Shown here: positions 59,845-64,000 of the stretch, piece by piece
Layout: each line of letters begins with the position of its first letter
How positions within the stretch are numbered: the first letter of the stretch is position 1
Assembly (NCBI RefSeq): GCF_008123965.1
Contig: NZ_VSTH01000013.1
Location: 1-64,000 of the forward strand
DNA from: Bradyrhizobium hipponense
GTDB lineage: Bacteria > Pseudomonadota > Alphaproteobacteria > Rhizobiales > Xanthobacteraceae
Reading direction: 5' to 3'
Length of the DNA: 64,000 nt
Program-made: the position numbers and the translations under genes
The notes under the pieces: model-generated
Told to the model about the DNA's origin: nothing
Seen by the model: the letters and a program-made list of their open reading frames with translations, nothing else
The model's database searches: none

Positions 59845-61650
59845 ATGGCCAGCATCGTCAATCCCGATCCCTTCACGACGAGGCCCGAGATCGAGGGCAC
59901 TTTCGGGGTCGTTACCAGCACGCACTGGATTGCGACCGCCGTTGGCATGGCCATTCTGGAAAAGGGCGGCAATGCCTTCGACGCCGGTGTCGCCACCGCC
60001 TTCACGCTCCAGGTGGTCGAGCCGCATCTGAACGGTCCCGGCGGCGACGTGCCGATCATCGTGCACGACGTCAAGCGCGGCCGCACCGAGGTAATCTGCG
60101 GCCAGGGTCCGGCACCGGCGCGCGCGACTATCGCGCATTACAAGAGCGAAGGCCTCGACATGGTGCCCGGCACCGGCCTGCTTGCGGCCTGCGTCCCCGG
60201 CACGTTCGAATCCTGGATGATGCTGCTGCGCGATTACGGCACGCTGCGGCTGCGCGACGTGCTGGAGCCCGCCATCTCCTACGCGCGCGACGGCTATCCG
60301 CTGGTCGAGCGCGCTTGCGCCACGATCCAGACCGTCGAGCAGTTGTTCCGCCAGCACTGGCCGACCTCGGCCGCGGTCTACCTGCCGAACGGCGAAGTGC
60401 CGAAGCCCGGCACGCTCTTTACCAACAAGACGCTCGCGGCAAGCTACGCTCGCATTCTCAGCGAGGCCGAAAGCGGTGGCGGCGGCCGCGATGCCGAGAT
60501 CGAGCGCGCACGAAAGGCCTGGTCGCAGGGCTTTGTCGCAGAGGCGATCGACAAGTTCTGCCGTACGCAAGAGGTGATGGACGTCAGCGGCTCACCCCAT
60601 CGCGGCGTGCTCTCGGCTGACGATATGGCGCGCTGGCAACCGACGGTCGAGGCTCCCCTCACTTACGACTATGGCCGCTACACCGTCTGCAAGGCCGGCG
60701 TCTGGAGCCAGGGTCCGGTGACGCTGCAGCAGCTCGCATTGCTGAAGGGATTTGCACTCGACGGGCTCGATCCGACCGGGCCGGAGTTCATCCATCTCCA
60801 GATCGAATGCGCCAAGCTCGCATTCGCGGACCGCGAGAAATTCTACGGCGATCCCAAGTTCAACGAGATCCCGATCGCGACACTGTTGTCGGATGCCTAT
60901 AACGACGAGCGCCGCAAGCTGATCACCGACAAGGCCTCGCTCGAGTTCCGGCCCGGCTCGGTCGAGGGGTTTGGCGGCGTCGTGAAGCTGCGCCGCACCG
61001 AGGGACAGCGCGAGGCGGTCGGCGCGCTCGGCGCCGGCGAGCCGACGGTGGGACGCTTCGGCGAGGTGCGCGGCGACACCGTGCATTTCGACATCATCGA
61101 CAAGGCCGGCAACATGGTCTCCTCGACGCCGTCCGGCGGCTGGCTGCAATCTTCGCCGGTGATCCCGGAGCTCGGCTTCTGCCTCGGCAGCCGCGCTCAG
61201 ATGTTCTGGCTGGAGGAGAGCCACCCTGCCTCGCTCGCGCCGGGCAAGCGGCCCCGGACCACGCTGTCGCCGACGATGGCGCTGCGCGACGGCGAGCCAT
61301 ATCTGGCCTGGGGTTCGCCCGGCGGCGACCAGCAGGACCAGTGGATCACGCAGTTCTTTCTGCGGCACGTCCATTGCAACCTCAATCTCCAGGAGGCTAT
61401 CGACGCGCCGGCCTGGCATTCCGAACATTTCCCGATCTCGTTCTGGCCCCGGACCTCGCGCCCCGGCGTGCTCGTGGTCGAGAACCGCGTGCCGAAGGCG
61501 ACGATCGAGAATTTGCGCGAGCGCGGGCATATCGTAGAGGTCGGCCCCGACTGGTCGGAAGGTCGCCTCACCGCGGCCTCGCGCGTCGGCCCGCGCCGCC
61601 GCGCCGCTGCCAATCCCCGCGGCATGCAGGGCTATGCCGCAGGGCGCTGA
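59845..61650 (+). CDS. Gamma-glutamyltransferase family protein
   Basis: A 601-residue Ntn-hydrolase of the gamma-glutamyltranspeptidase family. Landmarks are EKGGNAFDAGVATAFTLQVV and PHLNGPGGDVPIIVHD. The autocleavage region GDTVHFDIIDKAGNMVSSTP has a Thr in the place of the nucleophile. The C-terminal block is SPTMALRDGEPYLAWGSPGG. There is no signal peptide, unlike classical periplasmic GGT, so it probably acts in the cytosol on imported gamma-glutamyl compounds or as an acylase. Its place between two ABC ATPase pairs supports a role in processing transported substrate. Confidence 0.9.
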   Translation: MASIVNPDPFTTRPEIEGTFGVVTSTHWIATAVGMAILEKGGNAFDAGVATAFTLQVVEPHLNGPGGDVPIIVHDVKRGRTEVICGQGPAPARATIAHYKSEGLDMVPGTGLLAACVPGTFESWMMLLRDYGTLRLRDVLEPAISYARDGYPLVERACATIQTVEQLFRQHWPTSAAVYLPNGEVPKPGTLFTNKTLAASYARILSEAESGGGGRDAEIERARKAWSQGFVAEAIDKFCRTQEVMDVSGSPHRGVLSADDMARWQPTVEAPLTYDYGRYTVCKAGVWSQGPVTLQQLALLKGFALDGLDPTGPEFIHLQIECAKLAFADREKFYGDPKFNEIPIATLLSDAYNDERRKLITDKASLEFRPGSVEGFGGVVKLRRTEGQREAVGALGAGEPTVGRFGEVRGDTVHFDIIDKAGNMVSSTPSGGWLQSSPVIPELGFCLGSRAQMFWLEESHPASLAPGKRPRTTLSPTMALRDGEPYLAWGSPGGDQQDQWITQFFLRHVHCNLNLQEAIDAPAWHSEHFPISFWPRTSRPGVLVVENRVPKATIENLRERGHIVEVGPDWSEGRLTAASRVGPRRRAAANPRGMQGYAAGR

Positions 61651-61660
61651 TGGACAACAT

Positions 61661-62367
61661 ATGACCTGGTCGATCATCGCGCGCGATCCTGCCACCGGCC
61701 AGTTCGGCATTGCCGTTGCGACGCGCTTCTTTGCGGTCGGCGCGCGTGTCCCCTTCATCGCCGCCGGCCTCGGCGCCATCGCAACGCAAGCCCTCGTCAA
61801 TCCCTATTACGGCATCGACGGCGCCAAGCTCTTGCGCGAGGGCCTGAACGCACACGACGTGCTCGCCGCTCTGCTCGCGACCGACGACGGCCGCGAAAGC
61901 CGCCAGGTCCACATCATGGATGCCAGCGGCGAAATCGCTGCCCACACGGGCCGCGACTGCATCGATTGGTGCGGCCATATCGCCGGCAGCGGCTTTTCCA
62001 TTGCCGGCAATATGCTCGCAGGCGGCGACGTGCTCGACGAGACGGCAAGAACCTATATCGCCAATGATAACCTGCCCTTTCCGCGCCGCCTGCTCGCTGC
62101 CATGCGGGCGGGCGAGGCCGCCGGCGGTGACAAGCGCGGCAAGCAATCGGCAGCGCTCCTGATCCACGGCGAAGAGGAATGGCCGGCACTCGATCTGCGC
62201 GCCGACGATCACCCTGATCCGCTCGGCGAACTTGAACGGCTCGAGCAAGTCAGCCACGAGCTCTGGGTGCACTTCCGCGACTCGCTGCCGACCCGGCGGA
62301 ACCCTGCGGGCAACACCGATCGCAGCGTCATCGACGCCAGCATTGCCGCAGCGCGCGCAAGGCAATC

Positions 62368-62371
<4 letters not shown>
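61661..62371 (+). CDS. DUF1028-family protein
   Basis: A 236-residue protein that begins MTWSIIARDPATGQFGIAVA, the classic DUF1028 (Ntn-hydrolase-like) start, with Thr at position 2. Other conserved parts are ATQALVNPYYGIDGAKLL and GFSIAGNMLAGG. The ATG at 61661 is 10 bases after the GGT stop. Its end overlaps the following ATPase gene by ATGA. The family frequently neighbours peptide or amino-acid metabolism genes. A small peptidase or amidase role is likely but unproved. Confidence 0.87.
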
Positions 62372-63356
<985 letters not shown>

Positions 63357-63357
<1 letters not shown>

Positions 63358-64000
63358 TGGCACTGCTCGAGGTCGAAGGCCTGGTCAAGCATTTCGTCGC
63401 CGAGCGCTCGCTATTCGGCCGTCCATTGGCGCACGTCAAGGCAGTCGACGGCGTTTCCTTTGCGCTGGACGCAGGCAAGACGCTGGCGCTGGTCGGCGAA
63501 TCCGGTTGCGGCAAATCCACCGTCAGCCGCCTGGTGCTGCGGCTGATCGAACCGGATGCGGGCAGCGTTCGCTTCGACGGCCGTGATCTGCTCTCGCTCG
63601 ACGCGGGCGCCTTGCGCGCGTTCCGCCGCGAGGCGCAGATCATCTTCCAGGATCCCTACGCCTCGCTCAACCCGCGCATGACCGTCGGCCAGATCCTGAC
63701 CGAGCCGCTGGCACTGCACGATCTGGTGCCGCCGGCGCAGCGGCGCGAACGCGTCGAGGAGCTGCTGCGGCTGGTGGGGCTCGAGCCACGGCTGGCACGG
63801 CGTTACCCGCACGAGTTTTCCGGCGGTCAGCGCCAGCGCATCGCCATTGCGCGCGCGCTCGCGGTCGAGCCGAAGCTGATCATCTGCGACGAGCCGGTCT
63901 CGGCGCTCGACGTCTCGATCCGCTCGCAGATCCTCAATCTCCTCCGCGAGCTGCAGGACCGGCTCGGCCTTGCCTACATTTTCGTCTCGCATGATCTGGC
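63357..64000 (+). CDS. Peptide ABC transporter ATPase (DppF-like), pair 2, cut by the window end
   Basis: The first 214 residues of a DppF-type ATPase. Visible are Walker [14 protein letters not shown]-loop [15 protein letters not shown], signature [13 protein letters not shown], Walker [14 protein letters not shown] and the switch His in FVSHDL at the very end. The C-terminal third lies beyond the window. It overlaps the previous ATPase by one base (TGATG); a GTG one codon earlier is possible. Confidence 0.9.

Noticed and set aside
59017-60570. A 517-codon minus-strand frame opposite the second ATPase and gamma-glutamyltransferase genes
   Set aside because: Composition artefact of GC-rich codons. 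No ribosome site or recognisable domain, and the plus-strand genes are certain.

Overview
The window reads as chromosomal DNA of an alphaproteobacterium, most probably Bradyrhizobium. The reasons are high GC, dense ATGA/TGATG gene overlaps, a class III-type PHA synthase with a phasin, a paaABCDE-paaK-paaI set, a CYP102-type P450-reductase fusion resembling CYP102A6 of B. diazoefficiens, and a recurring palindromic repeat (TCATTGCGAG...CTCGCAATGA). The genus call is inference from gene content, not from a marker gene.

Left part (1-23 kb) looks accessory. An aldo/keto reductase and a cupin precede paoABC, a periplasmic molybdo-iron-sulfur-flavin aldehyde oxidoreductase. A small exported protein and a terminator follow, then a low-complexity secreted protein and an RND efflux pair. 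Next is a putative sulfur module: a Tat-exported DsrE-like protein, a periplasmic binding protein and a fused DoxD-DoxA thiosulfate:quinone oxidoreductase. Then come a GlcG/HbpS-type protein, glutathione-independent formaldehyde dehydrogenase (fdhA), an AraC regulator, an aquaporin, a catalase and a Gly-rich protein. Between about 11.6 and 22.9 kb there are four single-base frameshifts, a possible nonsense codon and a broken tRNA-Glu copy. This stretch ends in a gene-poor zone with a small excisionase-like HTH gene at 22.2-22.4 kb. I read it as a decaying island end, although sequencing error has to be excluded.

Middle part (23-46 kb) is compact and intact. It holds a ferredoxin-P450-transporter-molybdoenzyme-hydrolase/OsmC operon, a divergent MocR/EamA pair, a YeeE/YedE sulfur transporter and a quinone oxidoreductase. 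The phenylacetate cluster follows (paaK, paaI, paaEDCBA, paaX), then a DUF445 membrane protein, a phasin and a phaE-like/phaC/GNAT operon with ATGA overlaps. Four copies of the palindromic repeat sit in intergenic gaps between 31.4 and 50.1 kb.

Right part (46-64 kb) has two clusters. On the minus strand is a lipid-oxidation/ester cluster: DUF6489-like protein, alpha/beta hydrolase, wax ester synthase/DGAT, epoxide hydrolase and the CYP102-type fusion. On the plus strand is a dipeptide-type ABC importer (binding protein, two permeases, two ATPases), then gamma-glutamyltransferase, a DUF1028 protein and a second ATPase pair that runs off the window.

The most useful non-obvious observation is a 26-bp element with identical architecture (TTGCTGCRATTG-N6-TCTTGCGC) upstream of both fdhA and the catalase gene. 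The AraC gene lies between them, which suggests a small formaldehyde/peroxide regulon.
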